A program made the translations under genes and the position numbers. From Rhodovastum atsumiense (GTDB lineage: Bacteria; Pseudomonadota; Alphaproteobacteria; Acetobacterales; Acetobacteraceae), in contig NZ_OW485601.1 in the NCBI RefSeq assembly GCF_937425535.1, forward strand, positions 5,501,501 through 5,565,500: 64,000 nucleotides of DNA, read 5' to 3'. Shown in pieces: positions 42,851 to 51,538 of the stretch (positions are counted from its first letter, which is position 1; each line of letters starts with the position of its first letter). The notes under the pieces were generated by a model. The model saw only the letters and a list, made by a program, of their open reading frames with translations, did no database searches and was not told where the DNA came from.

Positions 42851-44782
42851 ATGATCCTTTGGCTCCGGACGGCCTTGCGCCCGGTCCTGCTTGTTCTGCT
42901 GCTCGTCGCCCCGGCCAGGGCCCAGGAGATGGCAACGCCGCAGGAACCGCCGGTCACGGCCGGCACGATCGTCCCCCCATCGCCGAAGCACGTCGCGCAT
43001 GTGCGGGTCGACCGCGCGGTGACGGTGTTCACGGTCAACGCCGACGGCACCTATACCGAAACTGCCGAGCTGGACCACACGCTGCTGACCCAGCGTGGCG
43101 TTGCCCAGCGCGATCGTGCCGCGGTCACTTTCTATTCCCGGTCGCAGCGTCTCGAGGTGCTGGAGGCCTGGGTCGACCAGCCCGACGGCACCCGCCTGCC
43201 GGTCGGGCCTGAAGGCCGTTTCACCCGTCCCTCCGCGGCCAGCCAGGGGGCCCCCGGCTTCACCGGCAGCCAGACCACCACCGTGGTGTTCCCGCAGGTG
43301 CGGCCCGGCAGCCGCACTCACATCAAGTACCGGCGCATCCAGACCACCCCACCGCTGCTGGGCTTCAACGCCTGGTCGGAAGGCGAGCTGGAGAATGCCG
43401 CCGTCGAGGACCGCCTCGTCATCGACGCCCCGGCCGGGTTGCCCCTGTACTGGAAAAGCCGCGGCAGCGTCACTGTCACCGAGACCAGTGAAGCCGGGCG
43501 CCGCCGCATCGAGGCGGTGATTGCCCCGTCATCCGGCCAGGCCCCCGAACGCGACGCCGTGGCCAGCAGCGATTTCCAGCCGATCTTCCTGGCCAGCACG
43601 CTCCCCGACCTCGCCAGTCTCGGCGCCATCTATTACCGCCAGAGCCAGGAGCGGGCGGTGGTCACGCCGGAAATCGCGACGCTGGCCGCGCGCATCGTCG
43701 GCGAGCGCACCGGGCTGGACGCGGCGCGCGCCATCTACGACTGGGTCAGCGTCAACATCCGCTACGTCGCCGTCTATCTGAACCCAGATGACGGCTGGGT
43801 GCCGCACGAGGCCGCCGAGGTGCTCAGGAACGGCTACGGCGACTGCAAGGACCACACGGTGCTGATGCAGACCCTGCTGGCCGCCCGCGGCATCGTCGGC
43901 CAGGCGGCGCTGATCCACTGGGGCAATCGCTACAACGACCTGCCGCTCGCCCATCCCTTCCAGTTCAACCACGCCATCATCTACCTGCCCGACTACGACC
44001 TGTTCCTCAATCCAACCAATCCGTATGCGCCGTTCGGCTCGCTGGATCGCACGCTGTCCGGCAAGACCGTGGTGATCGCCACCGGCACCGGCCGGGTGTT
44101 GAGGACCCCTGCCTCGACGCCGGCCAGTTATCGGTACGCGATCGCCAGCCGCGTCGGCATCGACGACGAGGGCAATATCGACGGCAGCGCCGGCTACGTC
44201 CTTTCGCCCAACGTGGATACCGGGTTCCGCTCCTGGCTGGCCAATGCCAGTTCCCCCCGCGACCTGGCGGAACGCCTGCTACTCGGCACCCCCGAAGGCG
44301 GCTTCGGCAGCCTGCAGGCGAGCGACCCGCGCGATCTCGGCACGCCGCTGGCGGTGACCGCGACCTGGCGCAGCCCGCACGGTGTCACCTTCCGTGACGG
44401 CGCCGCCGCCATCACCATCCCGGCCGGGCCTGATATCAAGCCGGTCTATGGATTGCGCCGCTACCTCTCGGCCAGCGGCAGCCGCCACACGCCGATGCTG
44501 GTGGGCGCCACCGATCTCAGTTGGACCACCACCATCAGCCTGCCGGCCGGACTGACCGCCACCACGCTGCCGGCGCCGGTGACGGTGCGGACCCCGGCCG
44601 GACACTATACCGCCCGCTACGAACGCGCCGGCGCCCAGGTGCTGGTCCAGCGCAACCTCGTCATCGCCCAGGACGTGTTCCAGCCGGCAGAGTACCCGGA
44701 CCTTGAGCGCCTGCTGTACGCGGCCCTCGATGACGCCCGGGCGACGATGACGCTCGCGCGCGCGGAAGTGGGGATCCGGTAG
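42851..44782 (+). CDS. Secreted DUF3857 / transglutaminase-like protein
   Basis: A 643-residue protein from ATG 42851 with a signal peptide (LRTALRPVLLVLLLVAPARA). Residues 40-260 are a DUF3857 beta domain. The transglutaminase-like core follows at about 265-400: IYDWVSVNIRYVAVY, NGYGDCKDHTVLM with the cysteine at 332, and FNHAIIY with the histidine at 374. The third position is FLNPTNPY, Asn where most relatives have Asp. The C-terminal part is beta-rich. Family members are periplasmic and poorly understood; peptide-bond cleavage or cross-linking is assumed. Repeat copy D follows its stop. Confidence 0.85.
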   Translation: MILWLRTALRPVLLVLLLVAPARAQEMATPQEPPVTAGTIVPPSPKHVAHVRVDRAVTVFTVNADGTYTETAELDHTLLTQRGVAQRDRAAVTFYSRSQRLEVLEAWVDQPDGTRLPVGPEGRFTRPSAASQGAPGFTGSQTTTVVFPQVRPGSRTHIKYRRIQTTPPLLGFNAWSEGELENAAVEDRLVIDAPAGLPLYWKSRGSVTVTETSEAGRRRIEAVIAPSSGQAPERDAVASSDFQPIFLASTLPDLASLGAIYYRQSQERAVVTPEIATLAARIVGERTGLDAARAIYDWVSVNIRYVAVYLNPDDGWVPHEAAEVLRNGYGDCKDHTVLMQTLLAARGIVGQAALIHWGNRYNDLPLAHPFQFNHAIIYLPDYDLFLNPTNPYAPFGSLDRTLSGKTVVIATGTGRVLRTPASTPASYRYAIASRVGIDDEGNIDGSAGYVLSPNVDTGFRSWLANASSPRDLAERLLLGTPEGGFGSLQASDPRDLGTPLAVTATWRSPHGVTFRDGAAAITIPAGPDIKPVYGLRRYLSASGSRHTPMLVGATDLSWTTTISLPAGLTATTLPAPVTVRTPAGHYTARYERAGAQVLVQRNLVIAQDVFQPAEYPDLERLLYAALDDARATMTLARAEVGIR

Positions 44783-44790
44783 GTCGGGTT

Positions 44791-44951
44791 AAGAAAGGCC
44801 AGGGCTTTGCCCTGGACCCAGCAGGGGTCAGGAGACCCCTGCACCCCTATCGCGCTGCGCGGCAGAAAGTTTGGGTTCCAAGGGCTTTGCCCTTGGTGGA
44901 GGTCCAGGAGGCGAAGCCTCTGGCGGGATCGGGCCGCGAAGCGGACCGATG
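44791..44951 (+). repeat. Composite hairpin repeat, copy D (last hairpin diverged)
   Basis: Starts nine bases after the DUF3857 gene stop: CCAGGGCTTTGCCCTGG, CAGGGGTC...GACCCCTG-like hairpin, the CGCTGCGCGGCA core, CCAAGGGCTTTGCCCTTGG, CCAGGAGGCGAAGCCTC with a shortened arm. The terminal GCGGGGC...GCCCCGC hairpin is replaced by CGGGCCGCGAAGCGGACCG, suggesting decay or recombination. Confidence 0.8.
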
Positions 44952-44964
44952 GCAGCGCCCCGCT

Positions 44965-46746
44965 TCAGCGCAATTCCGGGACGCGGTCCAGCAGGGCCGC
45001 CGTCAGTTCCTCCCGGCGTTCCCACAGCGAGCGGTACCAGGCGTGGCGGCGCGAAGCCTGGGCCGCGAGCATGCGCCGGCGTGCCACCATGGCGCGGGCG
45101 GAATCGGCCAGGGTGCGGCCTTGCGAGGGCGTCGCCAGCAGGTGCAGCAGGCATTTCTGCAGATCGGCGGCATCCTGGACCAGCAATCCGGTGCGGCCAT
45201 CCTCGATGCTGTCGGCATACACGGTGGGCGTGGCGATGGCGGTCACGCGGTGGGCTGCCGCCTCGATGAATTTAAGATCTGATTTGCAACGATTAAAGGC
45301 GTTGTCACGCAGCGGCATGAACGAAAGTTCCGACTGCGACAGCAGGTCCAGGTAGGTGTCGTAGTTGCAGAGGGGCGTGAAGGTCTTGTGCGGCGTCTGC
45401 AGGGCATCGAACAGGCCCCGGTCGGCCAGGATGCGGAACTGCAGGCGCTCCCCGGCGAGGGCCGCGGCCGCGTTCAGCCCTGGCAGGAACTGTGGCCATT
45501 CCTCTTCCCGGTTGATGCCTGCGAAGAACAGGGTCAGCCGGTTCGGATCGGTGTAGTTGCGCACAGCGGGCAGTCGCGCGATGGCGTTCGGGAACACCGC
45601 CACTTCGGGATTGTGGCTTCGCAGCACCGCGGCCAGGGGGTCGGTGGAGGTCTGCACCGCGTGCACGCCGCGGAAGCTGAGGATCGACTCGTGCTGCATG
45701 GCGGGCAGGAAGTCGGGGTGATCGTCGAACTCGCACAGCACCAGCCAGCCTTCGGCGATCAGGGAGCGCAGTGTCGCAAGCCCTGTCTCGCCGGCCAACA
45801 CCGGGCGATGGAAGATGAAGATACGTGCCGAATCGGCATCATCCCCTTTTGGGGTCGGGGCGCCCGGGGCGAGCACCTCGGTGGTCACCCCGGGGATGGA
45901 CGTCAGCGCCTGCAACGGCTGCGTCACGCGCACATGGCTGACGCCGCCGACATGCTCGAGCATGGTCGAGCAGACATGCAGCGGTGCCGGAACACGCCGT
46001 GCCGCGCGCCAGACATGTTGCAGGGGCTGGGCGCGCTCGCGATAGGCCGTTACGTCGATGCCCAGTGCCACCAGGGCGGGGGCGGCGTCGCGCACGAATT
46101 CCTCACTGGCGGCGGCATCGAAGATGCGCGGCGCGACCTCGACCGGCAGCAGCCCGGCGCCAAGCACCGCCCGGCGCGTCGCCGCGCGGGTAAACCAGCG
46201 CAGATGGGTGCGGTCGAACAGCCCGGTTTCCTCGTAGTCCCAGGTGCCGCGCAGCAGGCGTTCGACGAAGCTCCAGTGCTCGGCGTTGGGCATGCAGATC
46301 AGCACGACCCCATCGGGGCTCAGGGCCTCGGCCTGGCGGGTGAGCACCGACCACGGATCACGCAGATGCTCGAGCACATCGCCATAGATGATGCAGTCGA
46401 ACGGTCCGGTGCCGAACGGGAAGGGATCCGCCTCGACATCGCCGATGGCGACCTGGTCGAGTCGGGTCGCGGCGAGCCGGGCCGCATCCACGTCCAACTC
46501 GATGCCAAGAAAGCGGCAGGCCGGATTGCGGCGCTTGTACTCGGCCCCGAGCGCCCCGGTGGCGCAACCGACATCGAGCACGGCGCGGGCATCGAGGGGA
46601 ATACGGTCGAGCAGGTCGGGATTTGGCACATCGGGATACGGCAGCATGAAGGTGTGATGCCTGCTTGGCAGGAAACGAGCAAGAGCAGTCAGGCCGGCCA
46701 CCGCCTCTTCTCTGTCCTTTCTTGCCGGATGTTGCGATTCAGACAT
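44965..46746 (-). CDS. Methyltransferase-glycosyltransferase fusion
   Basis: A 593-residue protein. Residues 30-220 are a class I SAM methyltransferase: VLDVGCATGALG at 56-67, GIELDVDAARLAA, IIYGDVLEHLRDP, LICMPNAEHW. Residues 250-580 look like a GT-B fold: LEHVGGVSHVRVTQPLQAL, IFIFHRPVLAG, VCEFDDHPD-like segment, RLTLFFAGINREEEWPQFLP, a donor-side ELSFMPLRDNAFNRCKSDLKFIEAAAHRV and GRTGLLVQDAADL. It probably builds a methylated glycan. The nearest same-strand upstream genes are fliI-fliJ, so flagellin glycosylation is one possibility. Confidence 0.82.
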   Translation of the reverse strand: MSESQHPARKDREEAVAGLTALARFLPSRHHTFMLPYPDVPNPDLLDRIPLDARAVLDVGCATGALGAEYKRRNPACRFLGIELDVDAARLAATRLDQVAIGDVEADPFPFGTGPFDCIIYGDVLEHLRDPWSVLTRQAEALSPDGVVLICMPNAEHWSFVERLLRGTWDYEETGLFDRTHLRWFTRAATRRAVLGAGLLPVEVAPRIFDAAASEEFVRDAAPALVALGIDVTAYRERAQPLQHVWRAARRVPAPLHVCSTMLEHVGGVSHVRVTQPLQALTSIPGVTTEVLAPGAPTPKGDDADSARIFIFHRPVLAGETGLATLRSLIAEGWLVLCEFDDHPDFLPAMQHESILSFRGVHAVQTSTDPLAAVLRSHNPEVAVFPNAIARLPAVRNYTDPNRLTLFFAGINREEEWPQFLPGLNAAAALAGERLQFRILADRGLFDALQTPHKTFTPLCNYDTYLDLLSQSELSFMPLRDNAFNRCKSDLKFIEAAAHRVTAIATPTVYADSIEDGRTGLLVQDAADLQKCLLHLLATPSQGRTLADSARAMVARRRMLAAQASRRHAWYRSLWERREELTAALLDRVPELR

Positions 46747-46808
46747 CTTTCGTGGCAGAATATTTTACTATGGATCCAAATTCCGGCGCGATGCGCGCCC
46801 AGCGCCGA

Positions 46809-47234
46809 TCAAGGCCTTCGCGCGGAGCGGCTGGCGGCTTCGTCCATCGCGGCCTGGGCGCGTCGGGCCGCCTTGATGGCGTGGTGCGCATCATGCACGG
46901 CCAGCAGGCGCTCGGCCGCTTCGGCGTTGGTCCGGGCCATGGCGAGCGCGCTGCGTGCCTCGGCGGTGGCGGCACCGGCGCGCTGGTGCGAATCGTCCGC
47001 CTGTGCCCTTGCCCGCAGGCCATGCGGCAGCCAGGCGGCGAAAGCCTCCGCCATGGCATCGTCGGCGCCCGGCGCGGCGGCGGCTGCCCGTTCGCGGACG
47101 ATCCCGCCTTCCGCGGCCGCGAGGGCGGCGCGGGTGGCGTCTTCTTCCTGCAGGCGGGTGGCGAGCGTCCGGCGCGCATCTTCACAGGCCAGGCGCCGCA
47201 GCCGCAGCAGGGTCAGCATCACGGCGCGGTTCAT
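46809..47234 (-). CDS. fliJ: FliJ-like flagellar export chaperone
   Basis: A 141-residue, nearly all-helical protein rich in Ala, Arg and Glu (LLRLRRLACEDARRTLATRLQEEDATRAALAAAEGGIVRERA), forming a long coiled coil as FliJ does. Sequence identity in this family is low, so the call rests mainly on the four-base ATGA overlap with fliI and on size. FliJ sits in the FliI hexamer and helps engage the export gate FlhA. Confidence 0.8.
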   Translation of the reverse strand: MNRAVMLTLLRLRRLACEDARRTLATRLQEEDATRAALAAAEGGIVRERAAAAAPGADDAMAEAFAAWLPHGLRARAQADDSHQRAGAATAEARSALAMARTNAEAAERLLAVHDAHHAIKAARRAQAAMDEAASRSARRP

Positions 47235-48610
47235 GACACGGGCGCTTCGAGCGCGGTGCGCAACTGCGCGAAGCTGTCGGCCAGGCCGGTCCGCTCGTCG
47301 CGGCCCTGGCGCAGCAGCGCCTCGATGCGCGGCGCCACCGCGATGGCCTCGTCCACCGCCGGATCCGTCCCCGCGCGATAGGCACCGAGTCGCACCAGAT
47401 CAGCCATGTCGGCGTGCAGCTTCAGGATCGCGCGGGCCCGCCGGGTGAGGGCGTTCTCCTCGGCGCCGTTGCATCCAGGCACCGCCCGCGACAGCGAACG
47501 CAGCACGTCCACCGCCGGATAGCGTCCGCCCTCGGCGATGCGGCGGTCGAGGATGACATGGCCATCGAGGATGCCGCGCACCGCATCGGCCACCGGCTCG
47601 TCATGGTCGTCCCCTTCGACCAGCACCGTGAACAGTCCGGTGATATGGCCGGCGGAACGGCCGGGGATGTCAGGTCCGGGGCCGGCACGTTCCAGCAGGC
47701 GGGGCAACTCGGCGAAGACGCTGGGCGGAAAGCCGCGGGTGGCCGGCGGCTCGCCGGCGGACAGGCCGATCTCGCGCAGCGCCAGGCAGAACCGGGTGAC
47801 GCTGTCCATCAGCAGCAGCACGCTCTTGCCCTGGTCACGGAAATGCTCGGCGACCGTCATGGCGGTGTGGGCGGCCTCGCGGCGCAGCAGCGGCGGCGTA
47901 TCGGACGTCGCCACCACCACCACGGCCCGGGCGAGTCCCTGCCGGCCCAGGTCGTCCTCGATGAACTCGCGCACTTCCCGTCCGCGCTCGCCGACCAGGG
48001 CCAGCACCGCCACGTCGCAGGCGGTGTGGCGGGCGAGCATGGCGAGCAGTGTCGATTTGCCGACGCCGGAGGCGGCGAACAGCCCCAGCCGCTGGCCGCG
48101 GCGGCAGGTGGTGAAGGCATTGAGCACGCGCACGCCGAGATCGAGCCGCTCGCCCAGCCGGGCCCGCCGGGTCGCGTCCGGCGGCGCGGCGCGAACCGGG
48201 CGAGGGGCGGGGCCGCGCGCCAGCTTGCCGCGCCCGTCGAGTGGCCGCCCGAGCGGATCGATGACGCGGCCGATCCAACTGTCGTCGACGGCGAGGGTCG
48301 GCCCAGGCGGCGCATCGGGATGCGGGATGGCGCCACGCGCGGCGGCGCCCGGGCCCAGGCCATCGGCCGGGCCATAGGTCATGGCCTGCGCCAGCCCGCC
48401 GCGGAAGCCGACGATTTCCGCCGCCACCTGCCGGCCGTTGCGGCTGGAGAGGGAAAGGCGATCCCCGACCGAGAGATGGTGCGACAGGCCGCCGATCTCC
48501 ACGGCCAGGCCGGAGACACCGACGATGCGCCCTTCCATGCAGGTGGGAGGGATGTCGTGCAGCGCGGCCAGGGCGCTGGCGCTGCGCTGGGCGAGGGAGG
48601 CGCGTCTCAT
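47231..48610 (-). CDS. fliI: Flagellum-specific ATPase
   Basis: A 459-residue type III export ATPase. An N-terminal beta-barrel (VGDRLSL) is followed by the catalytic core: GRVIDPLGRPLDG, Walker A FAASGVGKSTLLAMLAR, VGERGREVREFIEDDL, LLLMDSVTRFCLALREIGLSAGEPPATRGFPPSVFAELPRLLERAG, and ILDGHVILDRRIAEGGRYPAVDVL. The ERGREV and RGFPPSVF segments separate it from F1-beta. It powers unfolding and export of flagellar subunits. Divergent from ctrA, which in alphaproteobacteria controls flagellar genes. Confidence 0.95.
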   Translation of the reverse strand: MRRASLAQRSASALAALHDIPPTCMEGRIVGVSGLAVEIGGLSHHLSVGDRLSLSSRNGRQVAAEIVGFRGGLAQAMTYGPADGLGPGAAARGAIPHPDAPPGPTLAVDDSWIGRVIDPLGRPLDGRGKLARGPAPRPVRAAPPDATRRARLGERLDLGVRVLNAFTTCRRGQRLGLFAASGVGKSTLLAMLARHTACDVAVLALVGERGREVREFIEDDLGRQGLARAVVVVATSDTPPLLRREAAHTAMTVAEHFRDQGKSVLLLMDSVTRFCLALREIGLSAGEPPATRGFPPSVFAELPRLLERAGPGPDIPGRSAGHITGLFTVLVEGDDHDEPVADAVRGILDGHVILDRRIAEGGRYPAVDVLRSLSRAVPGCNGAEENALTRRARAILKLHADMADLVRLGAYRAGTDPAVDEAIAVAPRIEALLRQGRDERTGLADSFAQLRTALEAPVS

Positions 48611-48780
48611 TTTTCGATCTTTGTTTCCTGAAATTTTCTCGCACGCGTGGAACGAGGCGAATTCGCCTTCCGTTCCGTCTCGAATTTTATTTTTACACCA
48701 TTAAGGTTAGGAATTCGTGGCGAAATGCACGCCTGGGTGGTATACGGTTCGCAACCATGGATGGATAAAGGGTTTCAACA

Positions 48781-49617
48781 ATGCGCGTCCTGCTGGTTGA
48801 AGACGACATCACCACAGCCCGTGGCCTGAGTCTGATGCTCCGCTCCGGCGGGGCGGTTGTGGACCATGCCGATACCGGCGAGGAAGGGCTCGAGCTCGCC
48901 CGCCACTACGACTACGACATCCTCGTGCTCGATCTGATGCTGCCGGACATGGAAGGCTACGAGGTGGTCCGTCGTCTGCGGGCGGCGCGGGTCGACGTTC
49001 CGGTGCTGATCCTGTCCGGCCTGACGCGGCCGCAGGCCAAGGTGAAGGGCCTGGCACTCGGGGCCGACGACTTCCTGACCAAGCCCTTCGACCAGGGCGA
49101 GCTGATCGCCCGTGTCCAGGCGATCGTCCGGCGCAGCAAGGGGTTCAGCCAGCCCTCGCTGCAGCTTGGCAACCTGCAGCTCAATCTCGACAGCCGCGAG
49201 GTGCGGGTCGGTGGCCTGCCGGTGCATCTGACCGGCAAGGAATACGCGATCCTTGAATTGATGGTGCTGCGCAAGGGCATGGTCCTGACCAAGGAGGCCT
49301 TCCTGAACCATCTCTATGGCGGCATGGACGAGCCGGAGATGAAGATCATCGACGTCTTCATCTGCAAGCTGCGCAAGAAGCTGGCTTTGGCCGGTGCCGA
49401 CAACCTGATCGGCACGGTATGGGGGCGGGGCTACATGATCCGCGAGCCATCCCCGCTGGAAACGGCGCTCACGCCGGCGCCCCTGCCGCCGACGCGCCTG
49501 TCCGCGCCGTTGCCGCATGCCCCGTCGCCGCATGCCCCGGTGCAACGTTCCCAGATGGCCGATGCGCCGGCGCCTTATGCCGCGTCCGGCCGGCAGGCCG
49601 CGCTCAGCGCGGCCTGA
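48781..49617 (+). CDS. ctrA: Response regulator CtrA with C-terminal extension
   Basis: A 278-residue OmpR/PhoB-type regulator. The receiver (1-120) has the acidic pair E7-D8-D9, phosphoacceptor D51 in LVLDLMLPD and [28 protein letters not shown]. The winged helix (125-230) contains [52 protein letters not shown] and [10 protein letters not shown], which is diagnostic for CtrA. The last 45 residues are a low-complexity Pro/Ala tail, longer than in Caulobacter CtrA. In Rhodospirillales CtrA mainly controls motility; AAGGG precedes the start and fliI is divergent. Confidence 0.95.
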   Translation: MRVLLVEDDITTARGLSLMLRSGGAVVDHADTGEEGLELARHYDYDILVLDLMLPDMEGYEVVRRLRAARVDVPVLILSGLTRPQAKVKGLALGADDFLTKPFDQGELIARVQAIVRRSKGFSQPSLQLGNLQLNLDSREVRVGGLPVHLTGKEYAILELMVLRKGMVLTKEAFLNHLYGGMDEPEMKIIDVFICKLRKKLALAGADNLIGTVWGRGYMIREPSPLETALTPAPLPPTRLSAPLPHAPSPHAPVQRSQMADAPAPYAASGRQAALSAA

Positions 49618-49635
49618 ACTCCCGTGCGGGACTCG

Positions 49636-51312
49636 TTACGCGGTGCAGCCTTCTTCGCGCAGCAGGGCGACGACGGCCTCGGTGGCGACGTCCCGTTCGG
49701 TGAAGGCCCGGCCGATGCCGCGGGCCAGCACGAAGGTCAGTCTGCCGTCGCGCATCTTCTTGTCGCGCCGCATGTGGCTGACCAACGTTTCCGCCGACAG
49801 ACGCCGGTTGAGCTGGTGCAGCTCCGCCGGCAATCCCACCGCCGCGACATGCCTGACCACGCGTTCGGCATCCTCGCCGCTGCACAGCCCCAGCCGTGCC
49901 GACAGGCGGAAGGCGAGCCCGAGGCCGATCGCCACCGCTTCCCCGTGCAGCAGCGTGCCGTAGCCGAGCTCGGCCTCCAGCGCGTGGCCGAAGGTGTGGC
50001 CGAGATTGAGCAGGGCGCGGCCGTCGTTCGGCTTTTCCTCGCGCTCGTCGTCGCCGACCACCTGGGCCTTGAAGGCACAGGCGCGCATCACCGCATCGGC
50101 CTGCGCCGCGCGGTTGCCGCCGACCACCGCGCCGCCGTGCTGCTCGCACCAGGCGAAGAACGCGGCATCGCCGATCAGGCCGGCCTTGACGATCTCCGCA
50201 TAGCCCGCGCGCAGCTCGCGCAGCGGCAGCGTCGCCAGCGCGCCGGTGTCGGCCAGCACCATGTGCGGCTGGTGAAAGGCACCCAGCAGGTTCTTGCCGT
50301 GGCGGGTGTTGATGCCGGTCTTGCCGCCTACCGAGGAATCGACCTGGGACAGCAACGTGGTCGGCACCTGCACGAAGGGCAGGCCGCGCAGCGTGGTCGC
50401 CGCGGCGAAGCCCGCGAGGTCGCCCACCACGCCGCCGCCGAGGGCGATCACCGCGCTGCGCCGCTCGATGCCGCCTTCCAGCAACTGGTCCACCACCGTC
50501 TCGTAGGTGGCGAGCTTCTTCGAGGTCTCGCCGGGCGGCACGGTGATCGTGCGGCTTTCGAAGGCGCAGGCCTCCAGCCCGCGCAGCAGCGCCGGCAAAT
50601 GCAACGGCGCCACCGTGGCGTCCGTCACCACAACGGCCCGTTTCTGCGGCAGCACCGGGGCCAGCAACGCGCCGGCACGTTCGATCAGGCCCTCGCCAAC
50701 CACCACGTCGTAGCTGGCCGAGGACAGCGCCAGCGACAGCCGCCGCGGCGGACGGTGGGCCAGCAGCGCGTCCAGCACCTGGGTAGTGGTCGCGTCCGGG
50801 CTGTCGTCGCCGCAATCGACGATGATATCGGCCTCGGCATAGATCGGGTGCCGGGCAACCATCAGCCGCTCGAGCACCTGCGCGGGGTCATCCCCGTTCA
50901 GCAGCGGCCGGTGCGTGCGGCCCGCGACCCGGCGCAGCAGGGTGGGAAGCCGGCAGCGCAGCCAGATGCTGACCGCGTCCCGCCGCATCGTCGCGCGCGT
51001 CTCGGCATCCATGAACGCGCCGCCGCCGGTCGCCAGCACGATCTGATCGCCCGCCAGCAGACGCCGGATCACCCGCCGCTCGCCGTCACGGAATTCCCGC
51101 TCGCCGAAACGGGTGAACAGCTCGGCGATGGTGCAGCCGGCGGCCAGCTCGATTTCGGCATCCGCGTCGCGGAACGGCAGGCCGAGTCGGGCGGCCAGGC
51201 GTCGCCCGATCGAGGTCTTCCCGGCCCCCATCAACCCGACCAGAACGATGCTGCGACCGTCCAGCCAGTCCGGCAGAGACCAGCCTTCCTTTAAAGCAGT
51301 GTTGCCTCTCAT
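49636..51312 (-). CDS. aroKB: Bifunctional shikimate kinase / 3-dehydroquinate synthase
   Basis: One uninterrupted 558-residue frame from ATG 51312 holds two shikimate-pathway enzymes. Residues 20-180 are shikimate kinase: P-loop GLMGAGKTS (26-34), DADAEIE, ATGGGAFMD, GRTHRPLL. Residues 190-555 are dehydroquinate synthase: VVVTDATVAPLH, ETSKKLATYETVVDQLLEGGIERRSAVIALGGGVVGDLAGFAAATTLRGLPFVQVPTTLLSQVDSSVGGKTGINTRHGKNLLGAFHQP in outline, GYAEIVKAGLI, LNLGHTFGHALEAE, HGEAVAIGL. They are separate adjacent genes in most proteobacteria. No internal start with a ribosome site was obvious at the junction. Confidence 0.95.
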   Translation of the reverse strand: MRGNTALKEGWSLPDWLDGRSIVLVGLMGAGKTSIGRRLAARLGLPFRDADAEIELAAGCTIAELFTRFGEREFRDGERRVIRRLLAGDQIVLATGGGAFMDAETRATMRRDAVSIWLRCRLPTLLRRVAGRTHRPLLNGDDPAQVLERLMVARHPIYAEADIIVDCGDDSPDATTTQVLDALLAHRPPRRLSLALSSASYDVVVGEGLIERAGALLAPVLPQKRAVVVTDATVAPLHLPALLRGLEACAFESRTITVPPGETSKKLATYETVVDQLLEGGIERRSAVIALGGGVVGDLAGFAAATTLRGLPFVQVPTTLLSQVDSSVGGKTGINTRHGKNLLGAFHQPHMVLADTGALATLPLRELRAGYAEIVKAGLIGDAAFFAWCEQHGGAVVGGNRAAQADAVMRACAFKAQVVGDDEREEKPNDGRALLNLGHTFGHALEAELGYGTLLHGEAVAIGLGLAFRLSARLGLCSGEDAERVVRHVAAVGLPAELHQLNRRLSAETLVSHMRRDKKMRDGRLTFVLARGIGRAFTERDVATEAVVALLREEGCTA

Positions 51313-51385
51313 GGGCAGCGAGGCTAGCACACCGCCCGCCGGGGCCAAACGTCGCCCCCGGTTTTCCATGCAGGTCGGACAGTCC

Positions 51386-51535
51386 ATGAGCCGCGTCTTC
51401 CTCATTGTCGTGCTGGTCGGGGCCGTCCTGTTCGGCGCGGCGTTGCTCACCCTGGGGGCCTTCCCGCCCACGCCGGTGGCCAAGCAGATCCAGAAAGTGT
51501 TGCCGAACGATCGTTTCGCCCCGCGCGGCGGCTGA
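51386..51535 (+). CDS. Small single-pass membrane protein
   Basis: A 49-residue peptide: an N-terminal membrane helix (VFLIVVLVGAVLFGAALLTLGAF) then a short soluble tail PPTPVAKQIQKVLPNDRFAP. ATG 51386 gives the cleanest product; ATG 51369 adds six residues. The ribosome site is weak. It lies three bases before xerD and is divergent from aroKB, so it is probably the first gene of that transcript. I have seen similar short peptides at this spot in related genomes but know no function. Confidence 0.6.
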   Translation: MSRVFLIVVLVGAVLFGAALLTLGAFPPTPVAKQIQKVLPNDRFAPRGG

Positions 51536-51538
51536 GCC

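Noticed and set aside
48690-48725. Full CtrA box (TTAA-N7-TTAA) before ctrA
   Set aside because: Only one TTAA is seen (CATTAAGGTTAGG); the second half does not match.
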